A stretch of 64,000 nucleotides of DNA from Dipteronia dyeriana. Taxonomy: Eukaryota; Streptophyta; Magnoliopsida; Sapindales; Sapindaceae. The translations under genes were made by a program, and so were the position numbers. This document shows, in pieces, positions 45,302-57,920 of the stretch (position 1 is its first letter; each line of letters opens with the position of its first letter). The DNA lies in assembly GCA_032871835.1 (NCBI GenBank), contig CM065303.1, positions 24,554,001 to 24,618,000 on the forward strand, given 5' to 3'. Below the pieces are notes generated by a model. It saw nothing but the letters and a program-made list of their open reading frames with translations, did not search any database and had not been told where the DNA came from.

Positions 45302-46009
45302 TTAGGCTTTCTTAGGTTTGGGCTTACCCTTCTCCTTCCCAGCAGACCTCTTCCTCTTTTTATTATTGGAGGAAGATGGTTTGGTAACATTTGCCTCACC
45401 GGTCTTGTCCTTTTTGTCTTTAGTCAAGGACTCAAAGGTAGTAAGCTCATTCAACAACTGTGTGAGATTGAACCTTAACTTATTCATCTCGTAGTTACTC
45501 TTAAACTGATTGAAACTCTTCGAAAAAGTCGTCAGTATGATGCTCACTTGACTGGGTTCGTCAATGGCCCCGCCATTGACTTCTGCCTTGTTGAAGTAGG
45601 ACATCATGCTCAGGACATGTTCCTGAATTGACGTACCTTCCTTCATGTGAGTTAGTATAGCGAAACGAGCAACTTCGTGTCGCTTTTGCTCAGAGGGCTG
45701 CCAGAGCATAGCTTGCAATGACTCCATGATTTCGAATGCTGATGTCATTGCTTCATGTTTTGTGACAAACAAGTCTGTCATTGAAGCTAACAGATATGTT
45801 CGAGCCTTCTCATCATATGAGACTCATTGCTGGTATGCCTCACAAATAGTTCGTGTGGCATTGCCGGCAAGCACTGGAGGACATTCCTCCGTAAGCACAA
45901 ACTTAAGGGCTTTGGTGACCAAAATTGCATTAATGTTAAGTTTCCACTAAATGCAGTTATCACCAGTTAATTTGTCGTTTAATAGAATTTGAAGTAATGC
46001 AGAAGACAT
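45302..46009 (-). pseudogene. gag of X (copia-type capsid)
   Basis: ATG 46009 opens MSSALLQILLNDKLTGDN, the usual start of copia gag proteins. The same frame runs to the stop at 45302, 235 codons, with only two internal stops (a TAG where the usual W-adjacent residue stands, and a TGA near 45830). KLRFNLTQLLNELTTFE and a basic tail (KKRKRSAGKEKGKPKPKK) follow. No zinc knuckle is seen in the surviving part. Confidence 0.85.
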
Positions 46010-46940
46010 TATTGCTAAAATAAATAAAACATCCATTCAGTCATTTATTTAAAATAAATGTGAGTGTCTTGGCATAAGTTTAAACATGATGCATGAACAT
46101 GTTTAACGAACTAGAACTACCCTAAAACTAGTTACTAACCCTGACAATCCAACATACCACAAAGTGCCGCCTTAGGGTCGGTCAAGTCTTTGCATATTGG
46201 ACCAAGACATTCTCAATCAAATGATATTCTATAATAACTCTTTTTCCCTGTCATTCAACCATCGTTCATTCAATCAGGTTTTTAATTAACAAACTTAATC
46301 AAAACCTTTCTGGGTGTAACCCACCATTTCAGATCTCACGAGCTTAACTCGTGAATTGCCGCCTTAGGGTCGGTCAATCCTGAAATACCCTCAGAAATCC
46401 TATCCGTTAGGAAGTCAATCTTGGTATTGACCTTTGTGGAAACCCTTCTTAGGGAGGACGAAAGCAAAGCAGTCATGAGGCCCCACTCGGATCTCACGGT
46501 GTTGAACTAATGATGGAGACCACATGATATATATGTCATATATCCCTTTCCCACTCACTATTTTAAAAATAGGGTTTTCTATTAACCGTTAATGCACCTA
46601 GACTCTACATGATTAAACGACTAACTTTAATCAAGTTATCTAGTACATTAACTAATTAGAAACAAATTCTAATTAACTAATAAATTATTAATGATTTTTA
46701 ACAATTAAAAATCTAACCTATTAGTGAATAATCTAAACCTTTGTAAACTATTTACTAGGGTCAGATTATTATGTTAGTGTTTACCAAGTTTTAACTACTA
46801 AAACCCTAACACTTAATTTGGATAATTTATTAATAGGTAAATAATCATATTAATCCTAATTACAATAAATGACCCTATTAATCTAACTTATTAAACTCTT
46901 TAATAACTAGATTAATATTAATGAGAATTACTAAATTTTC
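46010..46940 (-). other. X leader region, right of gag
   Basis: Non-coding AT-rich leader of element X between gag and the insertion point of gypsy copy C. A phrase GTGCCGCCTTAGGGTCGGTC (about 46164) recurs as TTGCCGCCTTAGGGTCGGTC (about 46356), indicating an internal duplication. No gene seen. Confidence 0.55.
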
Positions 46941-48099
46941 TGTTAATAGTGAAATTTGGCTAGGGGTCAAAGAGAAATTTTCCACTTTCCAGCCACAAGT
47001 CAAAACCCATAATCGACGTTCATGAAGCCCGGATAGACCATAAAGCCACCCCGCAGAAGCAGGAAAGACCAGCTCGGCTTTAAAACTACCAGAAAACAAG
47101 CCAGGCGCGACCAGAACGAGTCCCCACATGAATACTGGAACTCAGGCTTCTCCAGGCCATCTATCAGGGAACCTCGGCTCTGAGGTCGATCTCCTCAACC
47201 ACCCCATGAATGCCAGGGGAAGTCTCTAAGCTCAATAGACATTTGAGAGAAGCCCGCAAACCTCTCCAGAAGCCCGTTGTCCTTGCTGGACATGAATGAG
47301 GAATCACGCCGAAACCTACACTACCCCGGCTACCTCTCCGGAATGTCTACAAGGACACCTCAACCCCCTAAGGGTCAGGGAAAATCCATCTCAAGCTTTT
47401 AAGAACAGAATCAGAGCAGGAATCTACCTCGCTTTACGGGACGACATGCAGCTAGCTAGGTGACCTCCATGAAAAACCATGCCAAGATAACATACAAGAT
47501 CATATCTAGGAGATAACCAACATTAATCCCGTATATGTGCGAGCCAAGAGTTTGATTCCAAAAAGGAAACAAACTCATTCACGTTAACAATATCATCGTT
47601 TTCCGCTATTTACTCGTGGTCAACAATTTTTAAATAAAGGATCACGCCCGATAAAGGGGAAACGGATTCGAAGGATCATGAGGGATATCAGGAAATTCAA
47701 ACCTACTTGGACCATATATAAATAGGGTCAAGCATGACACACGGACGAGGATATATATAGAAAAACAGAGAGAAAAATAATAAGAAAGAAAGAAAAGAAG
47801 AGGGGAAGGCTTAAATTCTGTACTCAGAACACGACCACCTTTGTTTCCACTATTCGACAAGCACAGAGTTGCCATCTTCCTAGATCCTAGCGAGGCTGCG
47901 AGCATATAAGAGAGTGATTTGTATTTCGAAGCAAGAACCAATAATAAAAGCTCCCATTTACTGTTATTACGATCCAGTCTCTCGTTTACCTCTTTACAGG
48001 TCAGGTACCAACGGTACCGACCCTGGCCACCACTTTTGTGGTAGTGGTCTCTAGGATGTTAGTAGGAATTTCTCACCCCAAGCAAATTTCCGACAAATA
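46941..48099 (+). repeat. 5' LTR of copy C
   Basis: TGTTAATAGTGAAATTTGG to CCGACAAATA (terminal CA changed). Promoter TATATAAAT at 47715-47723. A mutated PBS (TGGCACCGTTTGTGGGAA) starts at 48105. Confidence 0.9.
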
Positions 48100-48173
48100 C
48101 TTTCTGGCACCGTTTGTGGGAAACTTCTACACCATCATCTTTGTATTCAAAAATATGTTATTTTATAGGAATT

Positions 48174-51100
48174 ATGAGGCTCCGCTCATCACAAAGACAG
48201 TCCGGCGCATCTGGATAACCTTCTGTTGCGTCAATGCGAAAGGTCCCGTAGAAAGGGAGGAAAATCGAGATCCAAAGCAGCTTACAGCCTAGCCAGCCAC
48301 TGGACGAGCTCTGGATCCCCCTCTGGGAAATCAAGTCGAGCTTGACAATTAAGCAGCGGCCTTCGTAGAATGCGTCTGCCTTCGACTGCTCGCTGAGGGC
48401 ATTACCTTCCAGAAAGCAAACCTTTGCAATCGGGCAGAGTTAAGCAATCCCAGGGCTAGACAGCCCGCCTTTGATCGTCTGGGACCTATTCCTTGGGAAT
48501 CAGCTCGTAATAGAACGAAGCTCCCAACCTTGATCCGAGATAGGTTGGGTTGGGGCTAATGCCCCTTGTTCCTGAAACGCTGCCACGCTACCAACCAAGG
48601 CAAGTCAAATCTGCGGCAGATATCCTTCCCTAGGAGCAGGGAGAGCTTCTCTACCTAACTACTTCAAGGAGGGAAGCCCAGAATAGGGAAGAAGAAAGTC
48701 AGCAAAGCCCCCGAGCAGAACCCCTCCTAAGAAGGAATTGGGTAGAGGTCGCTATTTCGTTATAGGGATCCGATGGTGAGGAAACCGAGATCAACTCAAG
48801 GAAATCCGAAAGAAAATGTATAAATGACCAGTTGACGGAGCTTCAGAAGGAGGTCCAATTGATGAAGAAGGGAAAATACAAGAAGGACAAGAAAGACCCT
48901 CTAAGTGAAATGAATGCTCCCTTCACCAGAAAGGTCCGGAAGGCAGAGCTGCCGCCTAAGTTCAAAATGCCAGCTGACAGATTCTCCATGACTGAAGATC
49001 CCCTGAGCCACTTAGAGAGCTTTGTTCAACAGATAGAGGTCCAGAACACAACTAGGGCCACTATGTGTCGAATGTTCCCCACTACACTCATGGATTACGC
49101 TAAAACTTGGTTTAGGAAACTACCTGCCGGTAGTATGGATTCCTTTACCAAGTTATCAAACGATTTCTACTCATAATTCCAGGGAGTCAATCCCCGATTG
49201 AAGGACCTGATCCATCTACAGTATGTGATCCAAGAGAGAGGGGAAACCCTCCGGGCTTATGTCGAGCGTTTCCATAAGAAAGTCATCCAGATGGGGGTCT
49301 TCACTGAGAAAGAAACCCTCGCTAACTTCAGAAGGAACTTGTGGGCAGGAAAAATGTTCCGGTTTTTTGACAAGTGATTTTTGGAAACCTACCAAGAAGC
49401 TTATGATCGGGCTTTTGAGGAGATTGAGGTCGATGAACAGCTCAAGGTCAAGATGGAACACGACGACATGAGAGCCGTAAAGGGAGAAAAGAAGGAAGCT
49501 CCCAAACCCGAGCAAGCTCAGAAAAACCAGAACAAACCCTCTAATAAATCAACATACCGCTTCCCCCTCTCTCAACCCAGATCGAAAAGGTATCCAGATA
49601 AACGAACTTCTCCTCAAACTTCACCGCCACCTAGAACAGTGGCCCCTATAGCTCGCGATGAGAGAGGGTACGATCATTACACCCCCTTAAATGCATCCCG
49701 TGAAACAGTATATCTCGCCATTCGAGACAAGGGTTTGTTACAGAAGCCCCCTCTCATGAAAGCCCCGATCGATAAGAGAAATCGCTATAAATATTGTGAC
49801 TTTCACGAGGACGTGGGGTACAACACTTCAGAATGCTACAACCCGCGGAACCAGATTGTGGCTTTGATAAGGGGAGGATGCCTGGTGGCATTCTTACAGC
49901 CAGTTAGGGAGAACATTCAGACTAGAAGGGAGGTGCAAACCGAGATCCGAGAACATACCGAGAAAAGGAAGGGGGAACAGATGGACTTAATGCAGCAGAT
50001 TCATATAATACATACTATCACCGGGGGTCCTACTCTGGTCGGCTTCTCCAACAGTTTCAGGAAAAACCATGCGAGGAAAATCCCTCGTACAAACAAGGGG
50101 CGGGATATCTTTAAGGTCTACCAAAGACCAACCAGCCCCTCCCAGCTATCACAAATCATCTTTATTGAAACGGATGTCTACAACACAGTACAACCTCATA
50201 ATGACTGCATGGTGACACGGTACAGATTGCAAACTGCATGTTGTACGGTGTGCTTGTCGACACAGGTAGCAGCGTTGACGTCCTGTTTAAAGATACTTTG
50301 GAAGAGCTAAACTTGAAACAGTGGTGTTACAATAGTTGCACTACTCCGTTGTATGGGTTCACTGGGACTCAATCACACCCATGGGATCAAAAATCCTACT
50401 AGTGATCATTGGAGCCACACCTCTCCAGCAGAATATCATGACCGACTTCGTGGTGGTGGATCCCCCATCGGCCTAGAATGCAATATTAGGGAGGTAATTT
50501 CTATCGTCCTTGAAAGGGGTCATTTCTATTAACCACAACGTCTTGAAGTTCCCAGTAGAAGACAAGGTGGGGAAAGTTCGGGGTGATCAGCGAGCAACCA
50601 GGAGATGCTACGCAGTTTTGGCCAACCCAACAGCTTTAGCAAAACAACTCACCCAGGTGACAATGATTCAAGGCAAGGCAACCCCTACACTAAGCCTCGG
50701 AGATGTAAGGTCTACCGATCACCTTGAAAATGACCTCATAATGATCGATATGGTGGTACAAAGAAGGAAATAGGCCAGCGGCCATCCAGTGGATAAGTTA
50801 GAAGAGATTCTTGTCCGAGTAGGCGATCCCTTGAAGGTCGTAAAAATCGAAGCTACCCTAGAACCGGGAATGAAACAGGGCTTGATCAGACTCCTTACAG
50901 AGTTCAACGACATTTTTGCTTAGAGTCATGCTGAGATGCCAGGATCCCGATGACATTAGCTGCTCATCGATTGGCAGTGGATCCAAGCTTCAAACCCATT
51001 AAACAAAAGAGGCGCCACTTCAACACCGAAAGAAATGTTGCGGTTCAGGAAGAGATGGACAAACTGTCCCGGGCGGGCTTCATTCGAGAAACATGTTATC

Positions 51101-51366
51101 ACGAGTGGATTGCTAACGTGGTCATGGTTACAAAGGCAAATGGAAAGTGGCGTATGTGTGTAGATTACACCGACCTCAACCGGGCATGCCAGAATGACAG
51201 CTTCTCTCTACAAAAAATTGATCAGCTGGTCGATTCTAACTCCGAAAATAAGCTCTTGGGCTTCATGGATGCATTTTCAGGGTACAATCAGATTATGATG
51301 CACCCCACAGACTAGGAAAAGACCAGTTTCATCATAACGCAAGGCTTGTACTATTACAAGGTGATG
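48174..51366 (+). pseudogene. gag-protease-RT (N-terminal part) of copy C
   Basis: ATG 48174 opens MRLRSSQ-like. The gag domain lies at about 48832-49370 (LPPKFKMPADRFS, YAKTWFRKLPAGS), with a stop at about 49174. An open stretch of 309 codons (49381-50310) covers the gag C-terminus, the YKYCDFHEDVGYNTSEC zinc segment and the region before protease. Protease (about 50230-50510) is frameshifted around VDTGSS. The RT N-terminal half (50950-51315) has HRLAVDPSFKPIKQKRRHF and MVTKANGKWRMCVDYTDLN. The sequence leaves RT at YYKVM (51367), before the YIDD motif. Confidence 0.85.
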
Positions 51367-51641
51367 GGTCGACGTCGGAACGCTCTCCCAGAATTCTGAA
51401 GAAAACACAATAAGGTTCATCAAGACTAATGTAGTCTGCAGGTCTGGCACCCTTCTTACCATTACAGCTGACCTTGGAAAACAGTTTGACAATTGTTGGT
51501 TCAAAGATTTTTACGAAGGCTTGGGAATCGACCTTCGATTTGCTTCGGTAGCCCACCTTCAGACCAACGGACTGGTGGAATCCACAAACAAAACCATTAA
51601 GAAGTTGTTGAAGAAAAAGCTACAGTAGAAAAATGGTAGAT
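51367..51641 (+). pseudogene. Integrase fragment of copy C
   Basis: After the deletion junction the sequence matches the middle of copy B integrase (from the ISKENITRF region near 27797), continues through the second catalytic block and the NGLVES region, and stops at about 51641, where it joins the tandem array. Both junctions lack flanking repeats that I can see. Confidence 0.75.
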
Positions 51642-51985
51642 GCCATAGTCGAGCTACCACCCCCAAGAAAGGTCTGAGTGTAAGAACATAGTTGTCATTA
51701 AGATCTCGAGACCAGGAAATAGCTAGATAGCCTTCCTGATGCCTTGGTCGGACTACCACCTCCAAGAAGGGTCCGAGTGTAAGAGCATAGTTGCCATTCA
51801 GATCTCGAGACCAGGAAATAGTTAGATGGCCCTCCTGATGCCTTGGTCAGACTACCCCCCGCCAAGAAAGGTCTGAGTGTAAGAGCATAATTGTCATCCA
51901 GATCTTGAGACCAAGAAATAGCTAGATAGCCCTCCTGATGTCTCGGCCGAGCTATTGCCCCCAAGAAAGATTAGACCAAGAAGGG
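51642..51985. repeat. ~99-bp tandem repeat array, copy C (about 3.5 units)
   Basis: Same unit as in A, B and D, with GAGTGTAAGAGCATAG instead of GAGTATAAG. Shortened by the deletion that removed the end of pol. Confidence 0.85.
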
Positions 51986-52521
51986 GCTAAACAGTTCTTT
52001 ACTTGATGCCTCACTCGGGTTATAGCACCTTAAAGGGACTCAGGGATAGAAGGCTCGATTTACTTAAACTCTAGGTATTTCGGTAAGTGCTGGTTATTAA
52101 ATTTCCTTGATATGTGGTTGCACACTATAACAGGCCTACGATCAAATAAGAGGACTGTCGACTAAAGATGTTGAGCTACGAGTCTTATAAGCCAGAAAGT
52201 CCGAGCTAGCTGTCTATTTTCACGCTTGAACAGTGTTCTTATCTTGTTATTCCCCTCAAGATGAGTCAATTTGCTATGAATGTTGGACCTAGAGGAAGAT
52301 CGAATAACTACATACAAATCGAAGCATGTACTAGATAGAAAGGTAAAGTTTATTGATGTACGGGGGTGCCTATTCCCCAATAAGGCTAAATTAGGCAGGG
52401 AACCTAACCCCTGATTCCGAGCTACGAAAAAGAAATTGAAACGACAAAGGGTCAAACAAGGTCAAGATGAGATGCCCACCCCCTTTTCCAGGCATTCAAA
52501 ATAAATTACGAGTGAGAGAAT

Positions 52522-55109
52522 TCAAACTTCTTCATCTTCTTGATGACCTTCATCCTTTTGATGACCTTCATCCTGATCCTCCTCCATAGACAGAACCTCA
52601 CCCCCTGCTCCCCTCTCTTGTGGTAACTCATCCTGATCAGCTGCATCTACCGCTTCTGCCACCTCTTCTTAGGGATTCGCCTCTGCTATTTCAGTGTCAA
52701 TAAGATCCTCCTCCAAGACTTCGTGGATCACCGTCATAACCTCAGGCGGTACGGTTGTATCAAGAAGGCTGGCTACTAACTCGGGCATAATTCCGCCTTC
52801 TGTTAACTCCACATCAGAGATCATCATGAAAGGGTCTCGGGCTTCAGCAAGGCCTCCTTTTAGCTCATCGGTTTGGACCCCCCTTGAGGATTCGCCAAGA
52901 TCAGATGCCGGGAAGGTCAAAACATGAGGAGGCAGATCTGGCACTTCAAACCGTTTCCCAGCTCCCTCCCCAGTAGAAGGACCTGCTCCATCATCTTCTG
53001 GGTGAGACATCTCAACAGCCCGTGACATAACTTCTTCCCTGTCCCAGCCGGTGATTTGGGAGAGGTCAAATAGGGGAGTAATGGCCTCTGGAACCTGGTA
53101 GGAGGCATAGAAATACCTCTAATTGAAAGAGGCATCCACATCTGCCTGGAGCTTGGTAACTTGGGCCTGCAAAGTTTGGTTCTCTACATCCAGTGTCTGT
53201 GCCTCTCCCTTCCAATCATCCCGCTGGCTGGCTCATCGCTTCGACATGAGAGTTTCCTGATCAAAGACCCGCTTCAACCTCTCGTGGTCGTATTGGAGAT
53301 CAGCCAATTGTGTTTCCATCCCCCTCTGACTAGAGGTCATCTCCTGAACAAGGGCTTGAGCCCGAGCAAGCAACCCCAGAGCTCGCTCAGCCTCAGCCTT
53401 AACTTTAGCTGCCCTATCGCGGAGAGAAGCCACTTGATGTCCTATGGCTACTTGAAATTTAAAGGCCTACAAAGGGAACCCATGTTAGGAAATGATAAAT
53501 CAAGCTACTAAATGAGGAAGTAAAAGCGACGATTACCTCGGCTAGAAGAGCGGACCGTTTAGTAACCATGACGTCCACGGGCATCGAGGTCATAAAGCCC
53601 GCCACCTAGACAGGCCGCAACAAATAGCTTCAGGACCTAGTCCTGACCCGCCGAGCTCGATTTTTGGTAAGGGCGAGAGGGGGCGATCCTGGAAGTACCG
53701 GCCTCGGGCTCCCTGGGAACCTAAACTACCCGGGAGACAGCTGGATCAGTGGAAGGAGATGATATGACTGTGGAAGCATCAATTTAAATAGTAGGAACTA
53801 CCGGTAAGGGGAAAGAGGTGGACGTATTAACGGCTTGGGAAGCAGGCCCTTCTCGGTTTAGGGCTTTTACTGCCCATGATTCAAGAAGAGCCATCTTGGA
53901 CTTCACTTGGGAAGGAGATGGGGAAGGAACTAGCGAGGTAGCAGCCTTAATGGTTGATCCCCCTTCTTCGAAGCAGCAGAGAGAGCTCCCGAGGATGATC
54001 TGGAAGGAGCAGGAGGTGTCCCAGCTTGCCAGGCTTCGCGATAAGCTAGAGCAACAACAAACACTGTTAAGAAAGGGGTTAAGACCATCAGAGCTAAACC
54101 ATCAAACAATCCAAAAGCGTGATAAAGCCAGATACTTACAAGGCGTAGCATCAGAGATTCGCATGTACTTGTTCAGCCGTTGGAAACATTAAATTAAGAT
54201 AATTCCTGGCCAGGATGGTCTTCAACACAGTTTCAGACTCAGCGAGCAAGGAGTCTCGATCCCAAAGAGGTTTGTCACTGAAAATAGTATGGGCCTCGAG
54301 CTCATACCTACCGACGAATACAGAGCTCCCTCAGTTTCCCCCTGTTAGTATCCACTCCTCTTTCCAAGGTCCTTCCATGAATCCCCGAGTATGATAAAAT
54401 TGATTTTGTTCTTGGCCTTGGCGTAGAATTGACCTCGAGGAACCCCAGCCAGGCTCCCTATCTGGAAAAGGAAAGTGAACTCCTCTGCCCCGGGCTCTCT
54501 AGCTATACTGCTCATCTCGCACTACTCCCTTCACAGCACGAGGAAGCAGACTAGATGCCTCCAAAATTCGGGCATTAGTTGGAGCGGAGCCAGTTAAAGG
54601 GCGTTAAGAGCCCACCGAAAGGTAGGACAAAGAGGGAGCATCACCCCGCTTTCGAAGGCTGCGACATAAATAGGAAGTACTTCTTTGGGCGGGCTGAAAA
54701 CGTTATAATTCATATGGGGGAAGTTGAGAGAAACAGTGTCAGGGATGTCGTATTTATCCCGAAGATGGCTAATCTACTGAGGGTCAACGGTGGAATTGGG
54801 GATGACCTTGGATTCAAAAGGAATGGTCGTTGCTAAAGGAAGCTCCGCCACTGTAACCTGACCCATCCCGACAGCGTCGATTCTCTCCCTAGCATCAGAA
54901 TCCTCCTCAACTAGGTTTAGAGGCTTGTCAGGCTGGTTCGAGAAGCCGAAGCCGAAGCCAGTAGAGACATTCCTACTAGAGCGACGATACTAACGGACCG
55001 GGAAAGATTCCTCATCACTCGACTTTCCTCGCATCCGTTTACGAGGAACTGGGTTAGAGCCTTTGGTGCCCTCAACCAAGGCGTCAATACTGTCTGAGGA
55101 AGTCGACAT
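52522..55109 (-). pseudogene. Antisense gene (aORF) of gypsy copy C, two introns
   Basis: Minus strand, ATG 55109-55107, stop 52524-52522. Exon 1 is 55109-54140 (970 nt, correct phase 1), intron 1 is 54139-54046 (94 nt, GTAAGTATC...CTCTAG), exon 2 is 54045-53537, intron 2 is 53536-53467 (70 nt, GTAATC...TTTGTAG), and exon 3 is 53466-52522. It starts MSTSSDSIDALVEGTKGSNP. The PF04195-like domain lies at about 54690-54510 (FESGVMLPLCP, FWRHLVCFLVL) and the coiled coil at about 53433-53233 (LADLQYDHERLKRVFDQ). Several stops lie in exon 1. Exon 2 is shorter than in A. Same gene as in copies A and B. Confidence 0.7.
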
Positions 55110-55226
55110 TAATGGGTAATTGAAAGTAAGTGGAAGGTAGAGGCAAATCGGTAAAGAAAAGCAGGAAAGAAAGAATCTAAAAATTTGAGACTTTAGAAAG
55201 TATGAAGAAAGCGACGGTAAGGCCGG

Positions 55227-55236
55227 GTTTAAATAG
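55227..55236 (-). promoter_or_regulatory. TATA-like box of the antisense gene, copy C
   Basis: Minus strand CCTCTATTTAAACCC about 120 bp upstream of the ATG. The best match to a plant TATA box among the three copies. Confidence 0.5.
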
Positions 55237-55474
55237 AGGTTAAAGGTAATGATGTCGGCGATATCCTTGGGAAGATCACCTGAAGCCACGAAAGGAGCCG
55301 TATTACAGCCATTTTTCCTCGAATAAAACACTGTTTCAAATTCAAATATTGGGTAATTAATGAGAAGATTTCGCTCTCATTAGTTATTTTTATAATTGAA
55401 AACTTTCTCAATTAAACAAGAAATCTGACTCCAACCCCAACTCTACCATCGGTGTTCAAGTTATAGGGGACTTC

Positions 55475-56596
55475 TGTTAATAGTGAAATTTAACTAGGGG
55501 TCAAAGAAAAATTTTTCCACTTTCCAGAATAGACTATACAGCCACCCTGTAGAAGCAGGGAAGGTCAGTTCGGCTTCAAAACTACCAGAAAACAAGCCAG
55601 AAGCTACCAGAACGAGTCCCCACACGAATACTGGAACTCGGGCTTCTCCAGGCTATCTATTGGGGAACCTCGGCTTTGAGGTTGAGCTTCTCAACCGCCC
55701 CATAAATGCCTGGGGAAGTCTCCAAGCTCAAGAGACATTTGAGAGAAGTCCGTCAACCTCTCCAGAATCCTGCTGTCCTTGCTGGACATAAAGGAGGAAT
55801 CATGTCTAAATCTTCTCTACCCCGGCTACCTCCCCGGAATGTCTACAGGGACACTTCAAGCCCCCAAGGGTCAGGGAAAATCTATCTCGAGCTTCTAAGA
55901 ATAGAATCAGACCAGGGATCTAACTCGCTCCACGGGATGACAGGCAGCTAGCTAGGTGACCTCCATGAAAAACCATGCCGTGATAACATACAAGATAATA
56001 TCTAGGAGATAACCAACATTAATCCCGTATACGTGCGAGCCAAGAGTTTGATTCCAAAAAGGAAACAAACTCATTCACGTTAACAATATCATCGATTTTC
56101 GCTATTTACTCGGTGTCAATAAATTTTAAATAAAGGATCTCTCCTGATAAGGAGGAAACAGATTCGAAGGATCGTGGCGGGATATCAGCAAATTCAAACC
56201 TACTTGGACCGTATATAAATAGGGCCAAGCATGACACACGAACGAGGATATATAAAGAAAAACAGAGAGAAAAATAATAAGAAAGAAAGAAAAGAAGAGG
56301 GGAAGGCCTGAATTCTGTACTCAGAACGCGACCACATTTGTTTCCACTATTCGACAAGCACAGAGTTGCCGCCTTCCTAGATCCTAGAGAGACTGCGAGC
56401 ATATAAGAGAGTGATTTGTATTTCGAAGCAAGAACCAATACTAAAAGCTCACATTTACTGTTACTACGATCCAACCTCTCGTTTACCTCTTAACAGGTCA
56501 GGTACCAACGGCACTAACCCCGACCACCACTTTAGTGGTAGTGGTCTCGTGGGTGTTAGTAGGAATTTCTCACCCCGAGCAAAGTTCACGCCAACA
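55475..56596 (+). repeat. 3' LTR of copy C
   Basis: TGTTAATAGTGAAATTTAAC to CGCCAACA, preceded by ATAGGGGACTTC. Promoter TATATAAAT at 56212-56220. Compared with its 5' partner it lacks about 40 bp near the start (the CCAGCCACAAGTC region) and carries scattered substitutions. Confidence 0.9.
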
Positions 56597-57222
56597 TTTT
56601 CTAACCATTAAAAAACTAATCTCATTATTCATAACCATTTATGTATATTGTCCATTTTAATCACTTTTAAAAAAATACATAAAATAACAGGTTATGATGC
56701 ATGTATGATATATCAAATATGTTTGTGTAGTCACATATAATCTAAATGACATATGTATGCATGTCAATGCTTTTATCATCATATAATATAAATCATACAT
56801 GAATTGACCGAGTACTATAGATTGTTTAACCTAAAAAAAATTGAAATCTAAAATTACAAAAATACCCTCAAAGCATTCCTTGGTCTTCTTGTAATTTCCG
56901 AGTCTTCTTGTAATTTTTGAGTCTTCCAGTCTCTTCAGGTCACTCCGATTCATCTCATGAATCCTTTTTCGTGATTTTTCCAGGTCTTCAATATAGGTTA
57001 CATTTTTTTTTACAATCCAAAAAAAAATATAAACAAATAATAATAATAATAATAATAATACAACCCATAAACCCTAAATCCACAGTACCATAAAAATTTA
57101 CTATCAACCATGTTTAAATTAAATAATTTAATTATAAACATTCATACAATCATAAAGATGATGCCTATACATTCATACATACAGGAGCATCGAAAACAAT
57201 TTCCTATTCCGAAAAATAATTT
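56597..57222 (-). other. X leader region next to the PBS
   Basis: Continuation of the X leader beyond copy C. It contains an (AAT)n run at about 57041-57060 and a short direct repeat of TCTTCTTGTAATTT (56886 and 56904). No gene seen. Confidence 0.55.
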
Positions 57223-57235
57223 GGCTTTGATACCA
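57223..57235 (-). other. Primer-binding site of X
   Basis: On the minus strand TGGTATCAAAGCC follows the LTR end GGTTCCAACA. It is the standard Ty1/copia site for initiator tRNA-Met with one variant base. It fixes the minus orientation of X. Confidence 0.9.
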
Positions 57236-57572
57236 ATTGTTGGAACCCCGTTCACCAGTCACGCAGCGGAAGTAATGTTTTAAATTTTTTATACAGATCA
57301 TAATCTGTATTCCGGACCAGTGAACATGGGATCGTAATTATTTTTCAAAACAAATACATACAATATGTAAACACAGGAAATTGAAATCGATTTAATCAGA
57401 AGAAGAAAATCCAACATTTGGAGGCTCATTCACTTTACGATGTGCTCCTGTCTGAACCACTCTATCTTCCTCGCTATCTCTCGAAACTGGTAACTGCGTG
57501 TGGGCGTGTCACGATCTCAGAAATTTGAATGCAGGACACAAACTAGAACAATTCTAGTATATAAAAATATTG

Positions 57573-57699
57573 TATATGTTCGTGCACTGTTGAGTGCAAG
57601 AAAAAATAAAAAGAATAGTATTGCTAAAAATATTGCCAATATTTTTAGCAATACTTTTCTTTTTATTTTTTCTTGGACTCAACAGAGCACGAACATATA
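57573..57699. repeat. 127-bp near-perfect palindrome in one LTR of X
   Basis: Left arm 57573-57635 and right arm 57637-57699 are inverted copies of 63 bp with only about three mismatches and a 1-nt centre (innermost stem ATTGCTAAAAATATTG). The left X LTR (38535-38625) has only the right arm, joined directly to GGTATATAAAAATATTG. Confidence 0.9.
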
Positions 57700-57823
57700 C
57701 ATATCTTTATCAAAAAACTCTTTTTTGACTTCTCTCTATGCGTGTGCGTGGTATCAGGTACAAAAAAAAAAACACTTTTTCTTTTCTTTTCTTTCACAAA
57801 TCTGATGCCTGCCTTACATTTAC

Positions 57824-57826
57824 ACA

Positions 57827-57884
<58 letters not shown>
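57824..57884. repeat. (AT)n microsatellite
   Basis: About 60 bp of nearly pure AT dinucleotides with one CA interruption. The corresponding place in the left X LTR (38781-38801) is much shorter. Confidence 0.95.
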
Positions 57885-57886
<2 letters not shown>

Positions 57887-57920
57887 TCCACCCACCCCAA
57901 TTACGTTTTTGTTTTGTTTT

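Larger units (their letters stand above)
46941..56596 (+). mobile_element. Ty3/gypsy (Tat-like) retrotransposon copy C, complete ends with TSD
   Basis: Both LTRs are present and the element is bordered by a perfect 5-bp target duplication TTTTC (46936-46940 and 56597-56601), so its borders are certain. Inside, the RT core, RNase H and most of integrase are missing (a jump at about 51367), and a second jump at about 51641 leads straight into the tandem array. The antisense gene is retained. It sits in the 5' leader of element X. Confidence 0.92.
38422..57920 (-). mobile_element. Ty1/copia element X, minus strand, host of several insertions
   Basis: Reading on the minus strand, the order is: 5' LTR (57920-57238, distal part lost), Met-type PBS, leader (57222-56597 and 46940-46010, split by gypsy copy C), gag (46009-45302), pol (about 45280-42172), PPT and 3' LTR (42163-41193 and 38864-38422, split by a solo LTR). 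The last ~248 bp of this 3' LTR should continue beyond the Cop1 insertion but are not found in the window. Order protease-integrase-RT-RNase H proves Ty1/copia. All frames are damaged. Confidence 0.8.
57238..57920 (-). repeat. 5' LTR of X (distal part lost)
   Basis: The + strand begins TGTTGGAACCCCGTTC. The first 248 bp are absent from the other copy because Cop1 lies there, and 57487-57915 matches 38425-38810. It ends abruptly at GTTTTTG, where the truncated LTR of copy D begins. It contains a 127-bp palindrome and a ~58-bp AT run. Confidence 0.85.
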
